The notes below the pieces were generated by a model. The model was not told the DNA's origin. It saw nothing but the letters and a program-made list of their open reading frames with translations, and did not search any database. Positions 18,631 to 27,687 of a stretch of 64,000 nt of DNA are shown in pieces (the first letter of the stretch is position 1; the number at the start of each line of letters is the position of its first letter). The position numbers and the translations under genes are program-made. The DNA is from Aminicenans sp964648465 (GTDB taxonomy: Bacteria > Acidobacteriota > Aminicenantia > Aminicenantales > Aminicenantaceae): contig CAZYMU010000009.1 of assembly GCA_964648465.1 (NCBI GenBank), forward strand, positions 1 through 64,000, written 5' to 3'.

Positions 18631-18646
18631 AGCAATTTTTATGCCA
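18631..18646 (-). promoter_or_regulatory. Sigma-54 promoter for the solute-binding protein/two-component operon
   Basis: On the minus strand this reads TGGCATAAAAATTGCT: GG at -24, GC at -12, exactly ten bases between, matching TGGCAY-N5-TTGC. The predicted transcription start, near 18619, is about 60 bases before the gene start at 18559. The operon encodes a sigma-54 activator, so autoregulation is plausible. Confidence 0.7.
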
Positions 18647-18825
18647 ACTCACATATGCTAAAAATAAGAGCAAATTTCACAAGGAGTCTATGATTTTAGA
18701 TAAACAAATGTATATTTTCTTTACACTTAAACCGATATTGTATGCTTATATAAATTTTAGATAGAAACCAGACTTGAGTAATACTAATCGATGTTAAATG
18801 GAATCGTAGGGCTTGAGTTTGATTC

Positions 18826-20088
18826 TTATTTATTATTCTGCATTTCCTCCGATACTTCAAGAACTCTCCCAAAAACCCTCATGAGGTTTTCACCCCAGAT
18901 CTTTCGAATATCCTCTTCCGAGTAACCACGCCTGAGAAGTTCTTCTGTTATGTTCGGCATTTCACTGACATCATCACATCCTTCAACTCCACCACCACCA
19001 TCAAAGTCTGTTCCTATACCAACATGGTTAACTCCAATTAATTTCACTACATAGTCTATGTGGTCTACAAGATCTTTGAGTGTTACCTTTTCCTCTGGAT
19101 ACTTCTCGAAGATTTCGCTGTACTCCTGTCTTACTTTCTGCCGAATTTCCTCATCTTTAATGTCCCTCCAAGCCCCATACTTTTTAGTAAGTGCGTCAAC
19201 AGCTTTTTCTCTCTCCGAGTTTGGCTCTGATTTTTTTACGAAACTGGAAACAAAACAAATTTGAATGACTCCATTGTTAACGACCAAAGCCTTCAGCATT
19301 TCATCGGAAAGATTTCTAGGGTGGTCACAAAGGGCACGCACGCTGGAGTGAGAAGCAATCACAGGTGCCTTTGTAATTTCAAGAACATCAAAAAAGGATT
19401 TATCGGAAACATGAGAAATATCTACTATGATTCCCAAACGGTTGCATTCAGCAACAACCTCTCTTCCAAAATCGCTGAGACCGTTATCTTCAGGATTACT
19501 CCGGTCAGTAGAGGAATCACATATATCATTATCAGAGCTATGGGAGAGTGTTATATATCGTACGCCTCTCTTATAAAATTTTTCTACCAGCAAGATGTCT
19601 TTCCCGACAGGATATCCGTTTTCCATACCTATAAAAGCTGCACGCTTCCCTTCCTTTTCCAAACGATAGGCATCATCTGGGGAATCTGCAAAGCCAACAA
19701 TGTCCGGATAATCCTCACACATTTTATGAATAGCATCTATTAATAAATCAGCCCTCTCTTTTGCTTTAGTGCGTCCTTCCTGAGTCAGCGCTCCCTGGCC
19801 AACAAAAGCAGCAAAGAACTCTGCATCCAGCCCTCCTTCCACCATCCGTGGAAGATCGATTTTTCCGCTTCGCCTCTGGCCTGGTTCATGGCGCTGGCCT
19901 ACATCCCATTCACTGCCGACCATCCGCATGGGGGTATCACAGTGAGTGTCAACTGTAAGAACTCTATCATGGATCTCTTTTGCTTTAACAGTCAAGCCTT
20001 CCTGGTTCTGCTGACCTGTGCACGAAACCATCAGCAAAGAAAAGATAAATAAAATAAAGGTAAATACACATAATTTCCTTTCTTCCAT
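18826..20088 (-). CDS. Membrane dipeptidase (peptidase M19, renal dipeptidase-like) lipoprotein
   Basis: 420 residues. A lipoprotein signal ends in LMVSC. M19 zinc-site motifs are seen in order: VDTHCDTP, LSHSSDNDICDSS, VDISHVSDKSFFD, ASHSSVRALCDHPRNLSDEML and GIGTDFDGGGG. It hydrolyses dipeptides at the cell envelope. I chose ATG 20088 (MEERKL) because AAAGGAGC lies upstream and the lipobox is then correctly placed; the longer frame would extend back over the sulfatase gene end. It follows the sulfatase-fold gene by 28 bases. Confidence 0.88.
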   Translation of the reverse strand: MEERKLCVFTFILFIFSLLMVSCTGQQNQEGLTVKAKEIHDRVLTVDTHCDTPMRMVGSEWDVGQRHEPGQRRSGKIDLPRMVEGGLDAEFFAAFVGQGALTQEGRTKAKERADLLIDAIHKMCEDYPDIVGFADSPDDAYRLEKEGKRAAFIGMENGYPVGKDILLVEKFYKRGVRYITLSHSSDNDICDSSTDRSNPEDNGLSDFGREVVAECNRLGIIVDISHVSDKSFFDVLEITKAPVIASHSSVRALCDHPRNLSDEMLKALVVNNGVIQICFVSSFVKKSEPNSEREKAVDALTKKYGAWRDIKDEEIRQKVRQEYSEIFEKYPEEKVTLKDLVDHIDYVVKLIGVNHVGIGTDFDGGGGVEGCDDVSEMPNITEELLRRGYSEEDIRKIWGENLMRVFGRVLEVSEEMQNNK

Positions 20089-20116
20089 AATTGCTCCTTT
20101 CTTAAAATATATAGGC

Positions 20117-22432
20117 TCAACGTTTCTCAGAGCCTTTTCTGGCGTTTTCACCTTTTTGTGCATACTCCAAGGACTTGTCATTATCTCCAAGACGGTTATA
20201 GAGATCAGCAAGCAGGAAATATCCAAGAGGGAGTTCCTTTTTTTCAGGCTTTAATTCTATTCCTTTCTTAATAAGGGAGATGGCTTCTCTAAACTTTTCT
20301 CCTCGGTTTAGATATATTCTTGCCAGATAGAAATAACTTAAGGGAAAATTGGGATTTATTTCAATAGTATTATCCAGCCACTTGATTTCCTCTTCTTCCC
20401 GCCTCAGAATCCGAAATATACGCGAAAGATTAAAACTTGCTTTAAAATTATGAGGAATGTTATCAAGTTCCTTTTTGTACTCTTCTATCACCCGTTCGAA
20501 ATTTCCCCTTTCTTCAAAAAGCAGGGCAAGATTATAGTGAAGATTTCTTATCTTAGGATTAAGCTCTTCAGCTTTTTCAAGATACTTTTCCCCTTTATCC
20601 AGGTTCCCCTGAACAATATAAACGCCTCCAAGCGCACTATAAGCAGATGGAGATGAAGGGTTAAGCCTCAAGCATTCCTTGTAATACTTCACAGCCTCTT
20701 CATATTCTTTTTGGGCATTAAATATATTCCCCAGAATAAAGTTAATCTGTGAATCCGGAGGAATGAAGTTTATAACACCTAAGACGAATCTCTCCGCCTC
20801 ATCAATATTTCCCATCATCATATATGAATTAGCAATATTTATGACTGTAAAAGCATCATTTGGCTTTCTTTCAAGAACTTTAAAAAAACATTCTAGAGAT
20901 TCCTCAAATTTGTGATTCTTATAATACAAATTCCCAAGTGAAAAGTAAGCATCGATAACATCAGGGTCTTCCTCGATAATTCCATTCATCATCTTAACGG
21001 CACGCTCAAATTCTCCTTCGAGCCCTAACTCCCTCGCTTTAGAAAGTCGGTTGAAAATCACGATCTTCTCTTTTGGGTCGCCTAGCTTCCTGCCTTCCAA
21101 TGAAGAAGAATCAGTAAATGTTCCGATATAACCAAGTGCTGTAAGCTTCTGCCGTGTTTCCTCATCGATACTCCGGTAATCAACCTGGAAAGCATCTCGG
21201 CTCCACTCTTCAATGAATCCATCAATTACTGCCTTAAGCCTCCTTGCTTCTTTTGCTTGAATGTTAACAATGTTGTTTTCTTCATCCGGATCATTTATCA
21301 AATCATAGAGTTCAAGTTCTGGGGCAACAATCAATTTGAATTTTTCATCCTGAATACTTATAAGCTCGCTCCAGCCGTAGTGGAAGCGAGGATAGTATGT
21401 CTCTGAATAAGCAAAGTTATTCTCTGTGCCCTTTTCCTTAAAAAACAGAGGCAGAAGATTTTTCCCCTGTATCTGCCCAGGCAGTGAAATATCGTTCATC
21501 TTGAGGATAGTCGGCATGATATCCGCAAGAGTAACAACGTTAGTGCGGGTTATTCCGTGAAGCTTTTTAAAGGGTGTAACAAAAATAAGTGGGACATGGA
21601 CACCTTCCTGGTAAATAAAAAATCCATGTGCGCTTTCTTTATGTTCGCCAAGGCTTTCTCCATGGTCAGAAGCAAAGACAATCACAGTATTCTCAATTAG
21701 ATTATTCTCTTCAAGATAGCTCCACAACCTTCCAAGCTGTGAATCCGTATAGGCGATTTCTCCTAAATATGGATTGTGTGGGTACTGCTCCTTATACGGA
21801 GAAGGGGGTTCATATGGCGTATGGGGATCGTATAGATGAACCCAGGTGAAAAATTTATCTTCCCTGCAGCCTTCGAGCCAGCCAAGCACCTCATCTACGA
21901 CTTCATCACCCCTGCGCTGTACATTCCCGAGAGAAATCGTTTTGTATTTGCTCAAGTCAAAGTTGTCAAAATAAGTATCAAATCCCTGATTCAACCCCCA
22001 TTTGGAATCTACCACATAGGCAGCAACAAAAGCCCCTGTTTGATAATTTTTTTGCTTAAAGAGCTCGGCAAGAGTTAAAAGCTCCTGAGGAACCAGAAAA
22101 CCCCCATTGTCTCTTACACCATGAAAAACCGGATAAGTCCCGGTCATAATAGTTGTATGAGAAGGAAGAGTGAGCGGTGTCTGCGATATGCATCTATCAA
22201 ATTTTACTCCTCTTGAAGCAAACATATCCATAACTGGAGTTTCTATCCTGGGAAACCCGTAACATCCGATTTTATCGGCCCGCAGAGTATCAACAGTAAT
22301 AAGGATAAAATTAAGGTCTCTCTTCCCCTTTAATCCCGCAAATCCCTCTTTCCGAAATCTTAGCAAATAGAGGACTGCAGACAAAATTACCAAAGCTGCA
22401 AGACAAAAAACAATAATCCGCTTTCTTTTCAT
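20117..22432 (-). CDS. Sulfatase-fold hydrolase with C-terminal TPR array
   Basis: 771 residues: an N-terminal helix (8-25), an alkaline-phosphatase/sulfatase-fold domain (about 40-400) and at least six TPR units (about 460-760). Metal-site motifs ITVDTLRADKIGCYG and FASDHGESLGEH are intact. At the position of the sulfatase formylglycine motif C/S-x-P-x-R the sequence is T88-L-P-S-H, so a canonical formylglycine sulfatase is unlikely; threonine nucleophiles are known in phosphoethanolamine transferases of the same fold. Substrate unknown. Probably the leading gene of a pair with the M19 dipeptidase. Confidence 0.75.
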   Translation of the reverse strand: MKRKRIIVFCLAALVILSAVLYLLRFRKEGFAGLKGKRDLNFILITVDTLRADKIGCYGFPRIETPVMDMFASRGVKFDRCISQTPLTLPSHTTIMTGTYPVFHGVRDNGGFLVPQELLTLAELFKQKNYQTGAFVAAYVVDSKWGLNQGFDTYFDNFDLSKYKTISLGNVQRRGDEVVDEVLGWLEGCREDKFFTWVHLYDPHTPYEPPSPYKEQYPHNPYLGEIAYTDSQLGRLWSYLEENNLIENTVIVFASDHGESLGEHKESAHGFFIYQEGVHVPLIFVTPFKKLHGITRTNVVTLADIMPTILKMNDISLPGQIQGKNLLPLFFKEKGTENNFAYSETYYPRFHYGWSELISIQDEKFKLIVAPELELYDLINDPDEENNIVNIQAKEARRLKAVIDGFIEEWSRDAFQVDYRSIDEETRQKLTALGYIGTFTDSSSLEGRKLGDPKEKIVIFNRLSKARELGLEGEFERAVKMMNGIIEEDPDVIDAYFSLGNLYYKNHKFEESLECFFKVLERKPNDAFTVINIANSYMMMGNIDEAERFVLGVINFIPPDSQINFILGNIFNAQKEYEEAVKYYKECLRLNPSSPSAYSALGGVYIVQGNLDKGEKYLEKAEELNPKIRNLHYNLALLFEERGNFERVIEEYKKELDNIPHNFKASFNLSRIFRILRREEEEIKWLDNTIEINPNFPLSYFYLARIYLNRGEKFREAISLIKKGIELKPEKKELPLGYFLLADLYNRLGDNDKSLEYAQKGENARKGSEKR

Positions 22433-22487
22433 GCTCTTTTGATTATTTTATCATAATAAACGGTAATTCTAAAAGAAAACAAAAAAA

Positions 22488-22511
22488 GGGTGGCAGAAAA
22501 TTCCGCCACCC
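22488..22511 (-). terminator. Intrinsic terminator after the TonB receptor
   Basis: Stem GGGTGGC (22488-22494) pairs with GCCACCC (22505-22511) around a 10-base loop. On the minus strand the stem is followed by seven T, and on the plus strand by TTTT. It lies 24 bases past the receptor stop. Confidence 0.85.
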
Positions 22512-22535
22512 TTTTGTAGACTAAACCGATGAGTA

Positions 22536-25265
22536 TCAGAACGAGAAGCGAATTCCGATTCGTGCCTGTCTGGGTCTTACTATTCCGTACAGATCATGCC
22601 CATCTGTAGAAGGATATTCTCCAGGTATCCAATCGTATCCAATACGCGTTGCCCAGGAAGTGATTGTATCCGCATTGAAAACATTGAAAACATCAAGCAT
22701 AAGGCCTAATCGGTATTTCTCAGCAAATGTGAAGGTTTTCTCCAGTCTCAAGTCAAGAATCTTTTGAATATCATAATGATTTGAACCGCGCTTTTCTGTA
22801 AGAAATGTAACCCTTCCCTGGTTAAGCCTTTGTGTCCTGAACCTCTGAGCCCAGCTATTTCCTGTGATTGCATGGAAATGGGCATTGAACTGAATTCCTA
22901 GAGGAAAGACGTAGGTTCCCTGTATTTTCAGCATGTGAGTGGGGTCAGCAGTGGAATTGCCGTCCGCATTTATCCAGAAGTTGGGGCTGTCGGTCGAGCC
23001 GCCCCAGCCAATGTCATCTCCAAATCCGTTATTCATGTTTCCTGTTGCCTGAGAATAGACATAAGAGGCAAGAAGCTGCCAGTTATTGGAAAATCTCTTG
23101 TTGAAAAGCAGCTCTATCCCCATGTATTTACGGTACGGGTCAACATTTATCCATGGGTCTCCTTTCTCTATGTTCTTCATCACATATGCATGTTCACCTG
23201 GGTTATCTCGTTCATAGATAGTGAAAGTCTTATTGATTTCCTCTACAAAAACATCGATAGGTGTATATTCAGCAACCGTATCAATTCGTCCTATAATGTT
23301 TTTCCAGTTACGGTATATGAAAGTAGCAGAAAAAGAGGTGTCTTTGAAAAGTTCTCGTTCGATGCCAACCGTGATCTGATCCATATATGGATGCTTAATA
23401 TTATCATCAAGAGAGTAAAGAGCTTCGTGTACAGTTCTATCGAATTCAGCCCACTTGTTATCCCATAGATCCCAGTAATAGCTTACAAAGTCACTATAGG
23501 CAGAAGCCGGGTTTAAACGGTCGTGATAACTCGACAGCATGGCTTCTGTGAACTGTCCGTAATGAGCCTTGAATATTGTGGTCTTATCTCCGAGAATATC
23601 AAAAGTAAAACCGAGTCGTGGTGCCGCACGGAAAGGAGAGTAAAGAACGCCTGAAACATCTTTAACTGTACCCCATCCTTTTGTTAAACGCATACCAAGA
23701 TTGATATTCAGGCGGTCAGAGACTTTCCAGGAATCCTGGACAAATCCTTCGAGCCGTTTATATTGCGTATTCGTGTCATAACCTTCATACTGATAGGCAA
23801 GATAATTTCCTGTGTACCCATAGCCCGTATAATCTACATAATACATGTTGTTCTGCCCTGTATAAGCAAACCTGTTCCGTACCTTACCGTACTCAAATTC
23901 CGCCCCGAATTTGAAGTCATGATCACCACCAAGAAAATCTTCCGCATAATGGGTCAGGCTGGTATTTGCCTGAATTCTGTCACGGTCCGCATAGAAATAA
24001 TAACCAGCGCTGTCATAGAGCATATTATCATTTATATCATAGTGAGCATTTATATCCGGGTCAACTTCTGGATCAAGATAATAGTATCCGTGAAAGAACG
24101 CCGTCTTAAAATCAAAAAAAGTCTTCTCGTTGATAATGTGAGTCAAGGCAAAGTTTCCAACGAGATCCGGTGACTTTTGATCAACGCACGCCACCTTATC
24201 TGTTGTCGCAGAAGCCCCACGGTTAATACCATTATAAATATCCACTTCAAAAAAAGAGTTAATGTTGGTTGAAGGAGTCAATTGAGCCGTTATTTTCAAA
24301 AAACCTCTCGGCTGTTTATATTCTCTTGGTTCAGGAAATCCAGTATGGTAATTTTTCGAATTGTAGTACTGACCACCAAGAAAAAACCAAACCTTATCTC
24401 TTAGAATGGGGCCTCCAATGTTTGCAGCAAAATCGGTTATTGCCTGTGCTGGGGGTGTCAGATCCGGAAAATCGTCAATATAAGCACTATTATTGTTAGC
24501 CTGCCAGAACTTCCCGTCTTCCGCTTTTCCCTGAAATATGGTGTGAAAGAAACCTGAAAATTCATTCCCACCAGACTTTGTGACCTGGTTAAAAACAACA
24601 CCTGTAAAGTTACCATACTCTGCAGGCAAACCGAGTGCCATAACCTTAACTTCCTCAACGATGTTAGGATCATTGAAAACCCATGCAGAACCAGCCTCAG
24701 GGTCAGAAACATCTACTCCGTCAATCTGATAAGCGACTCCAGTTGATTCTGAAGCTCCATACGCCACATCATTTGTTACTCCAGGAGCAAGATTGATAAT
24801 GTCCATTGCAAAATTACTGAAAGGCATATTTTTTAACAGGTCCTCACTGAGTGTTACTGAAGCGGTTTCTGTGGATTTCACATCTACTGTTGGAGATTCA
24901 GCAATGACTATTATTTCTGCTTCAACGATGCTTGGCTTTATTGTCACATCTACTGTTAAACTAACAGTTGTCGTTACACGGATATTCTCCTGAACGACTG
25001 TTCCAAACCCCTGCAGTTCCGCTTTTACGGCATAGAGGCCTGGAGGAAGAGCTGGAAATCGATAATTTCCTCTATCATCGGTAATCGCGCTTCGCGTACC
25101 TATAAGATTAGGGCTTGTTAAAGTTACTGCAACACCAGGAAGAGGATCACCTTGATCATCCATTATAGTTCCGACAACAGCACCTGTTTCCTTTGACTGA
25201 GAAAGAGCAAGAGGGACAAGCATTAGAAAGAGGACAAATACACTAATAAAAGTTTTTAATCTCAT
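22536..25265 (-). CDS. TonB-dependent receptor with N-terminal carboxypeptidase-regulatory domain
   Basis: 909 residues. Signal peptide (to about S22), a CarboxypepD_reg-like beta domain (about 28-110; VVGTIMDDQGDPLPGVAVTLTSPN), a plug domain (about 125-235; LLKNMPFSNFAMDIINLAPGV), and a long beta-barrel ending in the outer-membrane signature ARIGIRFSF. This is the OMP_b-brl/SusC-like or Oar-like type. Ligand unknown. The ATG at 25265 has AGGAGG. No SusD-like partner is adjacent. It has its own sigma-54 promoter at 25418-25433 and terminator, so it is probably monocistronic. Confidence 0.88.
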   Translation of the reverse strand: MRLKTFISVFVLFLMLVPLALSQSKETGAVVGTIMDDQGDPLPGVAVTLTSPNLIGTRSAITDDRGNYRFPALPPGLYAVKAELQGFGTVVQENIRVTTTVSLTVDVTIKPSIVEAEIIVIAESPTVDVKSTETASVTLSEDLLKNMPFSNFAMDIINLAPGVTNDVAYGASESTGVAYQIDGVDVSDPEAGSAWVFNDPNIVEEVKVMALGLPAEYGNFTGVVFNQVTKSGGNEFSGFFHTIFQGKAEDGKFWQANNNSAYIDDFPDLTPPAQAITDFAANIGGPILRDKVWFFLGGQYYNSKNYHTGFPEPREYKQPRGFLKITAQLTPSTNINSFFEVDIYNGINRGASATTDKVACVDQKSPDLVGNFALTHIINEKTFFDFKTAFFHGYYYLDPEVDPDINAHYDINDNMLYDSAGYYFYADRDRIQANTSLTHYAEDFLGGDHDFKFGAEFEYGKVRNRFAYTGQNNMYYVDYTGYGYTGNYLAYQYEGYDTNTQYKRLEGFVQDSWKVSDRLNINLGMRLTKGWGTVKDVSGVLYSPFRAAPRLGFTFDILGDKTTIFKAHYGQFTEAMLSSYHDRLNPASAYSDFVSYYWDLWDNKWAEFDRTVHEALYSLDDNIKHPYMDQITVGIERELFKDTSFSATFIYRNWKNIIGRIDTVAEYTPIDVFVEEINKTFTIYERDNPGEHAYVMKNIEKGDPWINVDPYRKYMGIELLFNKRFSNNWQLLASYVYSQATGNMNNGFGDDIGWGGSTDSPNFWINADGNSTADPTHMLKIQGTYVFPLGIQFNAHFHAITGNSWAQRFRTQRLNQGRVTFLTEKRGSNHYDIQKILDLRLEKTFTFAEKYRLGLMLDVFNVFNADTITSWATRIGYDWIPGEYPSTDGHDLYGIVRPRQARIGIRFSF

Positions 25266-25361
25266 TTAACCTCCTATTTTTTTTAAATTAAATTCCATTT
25301 CCTTTTAAATTTTTTATTCTGTTCCTTATTTTCACCTCCTTACCATCCTTCTGTATTAAAT

Positions 25362-25390
25362 AATATAATAATAATACAGAATTTTAACAA
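25362..25390 (-). promoter_or_regulatory. Candidate sigma-70-type promoter for the TonB receptor
   Basis: On the minus strand TTGTTA (25385-25390) and TATATT (25362-25367) are 17 bases apart, about 95 bases before the ATG. The region is very AT-rich, so this could be chance; it may be a second start site in addition to the sigma-54 site. Confidence 0.35.
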
Positions 25391-25417
25391 AAAAATATAC
25401 ATATATTAAGAAATATA

Positions 25418-25433
25418 TGCAATATACATGCCA
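25418..25433 (-). promoter_or_regulatory. Sigma-54 promoter for the TonB receptor
   Basis: On the minus strand this reads TGGCATGTATATTGCA, matching TGGCAY-N5-TTGCA with GG-N10-GC spacing. The predicted start near 25406 gives a leader of about 140 bases. The rest of the 370-base divergent region to the GWxTD gene is AT-rich with no further element I can support. Confidence 0.75.
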
Positions 25434-25635
25434 AAATAATTGACACCATAATTCTTTTTTTATCAACAAGATAGTTATTTTCTTTCATGGTTTTTTATTC
25501 ATTTTTTTGGATTATCCAATAAATTGAATAAAAAGGGGCAAATTTCAGGAACTCATAAAAAACGGAAGCAATTGCAACTTCTCTGCACATTTGTTATTTT
25601 AATTTATAGAAATTAATAAAGCAAATTTTATAAAT

Positions 25636-27687
25636 ATGAAAAAGATAAACCTCATTCTATTAATGCTAATTATTTTTTATTTACTCCTATCAGCAGGAGA
25701 AAAACTTTCGCCAAAGCACAAAGATTGGCTTGAACTCGTTTCTCCAATCATCACAAAAACAGAAAAAGATGTTTTCTTGAAACTTAACACAGACCAAGAA
25801 AGAGATAAATTCATCAGCCTTTTCTGGAACAGGCGCGACCCCATGCCAGATACACATGAAAACGAATTTTATCAGGAATACATGAAGCGTATCCGTTTCT
25901 CTGATATCAATTTTGGACATGAAAGTTTTAAAAAAGGAAGCCAGACAGAAAGAGGCTATTTTTATCTTCTCCTAGGCCCCCCATTAGAAAGACAAATATA
26001 TGCGACTCAAGCTGAACTCTTGCCTCTTGAACTCTGGCATTATAAAGGAGACATAAAATACGGCCTCCCTCCATTTTTCTATCTGGTTTTTTACCAACCT
26101 CAGGGATTAGGCGAGTACCGCCTGTATTCACCGGACGTAGAAGGTCCTGAGAAACTCGCAGCTCCAACAACAGGCCATGGGCTCAACCGAAATCAAGCAT
26201 ATCAAGCTATAAAGAAAATATCTGGGGAACTAGCCAGTGCTTCATTGTCTTATATCCCAGGAGAGGCAACTCTTGGGGTTACTTCTCTTTCCTCCGGAAC
26301 AGTTTTATCCGGAATCTATTCTCTTGCGGAAAAAAAATTTTCTGATGCTTATGCACGTCATTTTCTTGACTACAAGGACTATGTAGAAATCGATTACACC
26401 CATGATTTCGTTGATAATAATGCCAGAACAGCGATTTTTAAAAATGCAGGACAATTTTTTATTCACTGGACGCTAGAACCAAGCAAGGTAAATTTTTCTT
26501 CCTATCAAGGGAAAAATTATGCTAATTTCCAGATTATCATAAGGATCGAAGACAGCACGGGAAAACTTGTCCAGGAAAGAGAAGAAGAAATTCCTATTAA
26601 TATTACACCTGAAGAATACAGAAAACATGAACGCCAGATTTTTGCTTTTCAGGATATACTGCCTATCATCACTGGAAAATTCAAGCTTCTTTTCTTACTC
26701 AAAAATAAGACAGGAAAAGAATTTACATCTTTCCAGACAGATATTTTAATCCCTGACGAAAAAAGAAGTGCCTTTATAAGCAGCCTTCTTCTTTACCAGA
26801 AACGCATGGAACTACAAGAAAACCAGGAAACAAAACTAAAAGCATTCGCATTCGATGGAAACCAGTATTTGATAAATGCCCAGAACAATTTCATACCAAA
26901 AAAAGATATTGGCCTTTATTTTCAGTTACATAATCTAAAACAAAAACAGGGGAAATCATTATTGATCAAGATCATCGAGCTCAATACTGAGACCACTGTC
27001 CACAGCATCAAAAAACCCTTGAGCGAAGTCATGAGTCCGGACAGGCAGGGAATCGATATCAATCCTATCTCTCTTCCATCTTTCAGTCCAGGATATTACA
27101 GGCTAGAAGTATTCATTCTTGATGCTGATGGGAGAGAAATCCTCAAAGGAAAAGAACATTTTATTCTGCTTGCTAAACCATATTCTGTTCTCCCATGGGC
27201 TTATGCCAAGATTCATAAACGATTTCCTAACCCTGAAGACCTTTATTCATTAGCCTATCAGTATTTCATGACAGAAAAATATGAACAATCCAGAGACACT
27301 CTCGAGAAAGCTCAAAATATAAAGGATAAACCAGAGGCCAGACTTTTACTTGCACGAACACTTTTTGCCCTACAGCAGTACGATAAATCTCTCAAGATTG
27401 CCACTACACTGTACAAGGCAACCCAGAACAGAGAAGCTGCAAAAATCACTGCTGCAAATTATTCAGCTCTCGAGAATTGGTCCCAATCACTAGTCTATCT
27501 TGAAAAACTGCTGAAAGAGGCAACAGAATTAGGTATATTAAACCTCGCAGCTGAATGTTATCTAAACCTGGACCAACCCAAAAAAGCACTTCCGCTTCTC
27601 CAGAAATCTTTGAAACTTAATCCAAATCAGCCAAAAATCAAGGAGTTGGAAGAAAAGACAAAAAACATAGTCAGGAGGGAATTATGA
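25636..27687 (+). CDS. GWxTD-domain protein with C-terminal TPR-like repeats
   Basis: 683 residues. A short signal peptide is followed by the GWxTD-domain pattern (WLELVSPIITKTEKDVFLKL...FISLFWNRRDPMPDTHENEFYQEYMKRI), but the name-giving motif is changed to GSQTERGYFYLLLGPP. Residues about 540-683 are helical TPR-like repeats. The function of this domain is not established. The next gene starts within its stop codon (ATGA), so both are translationally coupled. Divergent from the TonB receptor. Confidence 0.75.
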   Translation: MKKINLILLMLIIFYLLLSAGEKLSPKHKDWLELVSPIITKTEKDVFLKLNTDQERDKFISLFWNRRDPMPDTHENEFYQEYMKRIRFSDINFGHESFKKGSQTERGYFYLLLGPPLERQIYATQAELLPLELWHYKGDIKYGLPPFFYLVFYQPQGLGEYRLYSPDVEGPEKLAAPTTGHGLNRNQAYQAIKKISGELASASLSYIPGEATLGVTSLSSGTVLSGIYSLAEKKFSDAYARHFLDYKDYVEIDYTHDFVDNNARTAIFKNAGQFFIHWTLEPSKVNFSSYQGKNYANFQIIIRIEDSTGKLVQEREEEIPINITPEEYRKHERQIFAFQDILPIITGKFKLLFLLKNKTGKEFTSFQTDILIPDEKRSAFISSLLLYQKRMELQENQETKLKAFAFDGNQYLINAQNNFIPKKDIGLYFQLHNLKQKQGKSLLIKIIELNTETTVHSIKKPLSEVMSPDRQGIDINPISLPSFSPGYYRLEVFILDADGREILKGKEHFILLAKPYSVLPWAYAKIHKRFPNPEDLYSLAYQYFMTEKYEQSRDTLEKAQNIKDKPEARLLLARTLFALQQYDKSLKIATTLYKATQNREAAKITAANYSALENWSQSLVYLEKLLKEATELGILNLAAECYLNLDQPKKALPLLQKSLKLNPNQPKIKELEEKTKNIVRREL

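Noticed and set aside
23763..24173. Plus-strand reading frames opposite the TonB receptor.
   Set aside because: Shadow frames of a well-supported receptor gene.
25266..25298. A 10-codon leader peptide (MEFNLKKIGG) ending at the TonB receptor start.
   Set aside because: Its ribosome site is too close to the ATG and the run is AT-rich; likely chance.
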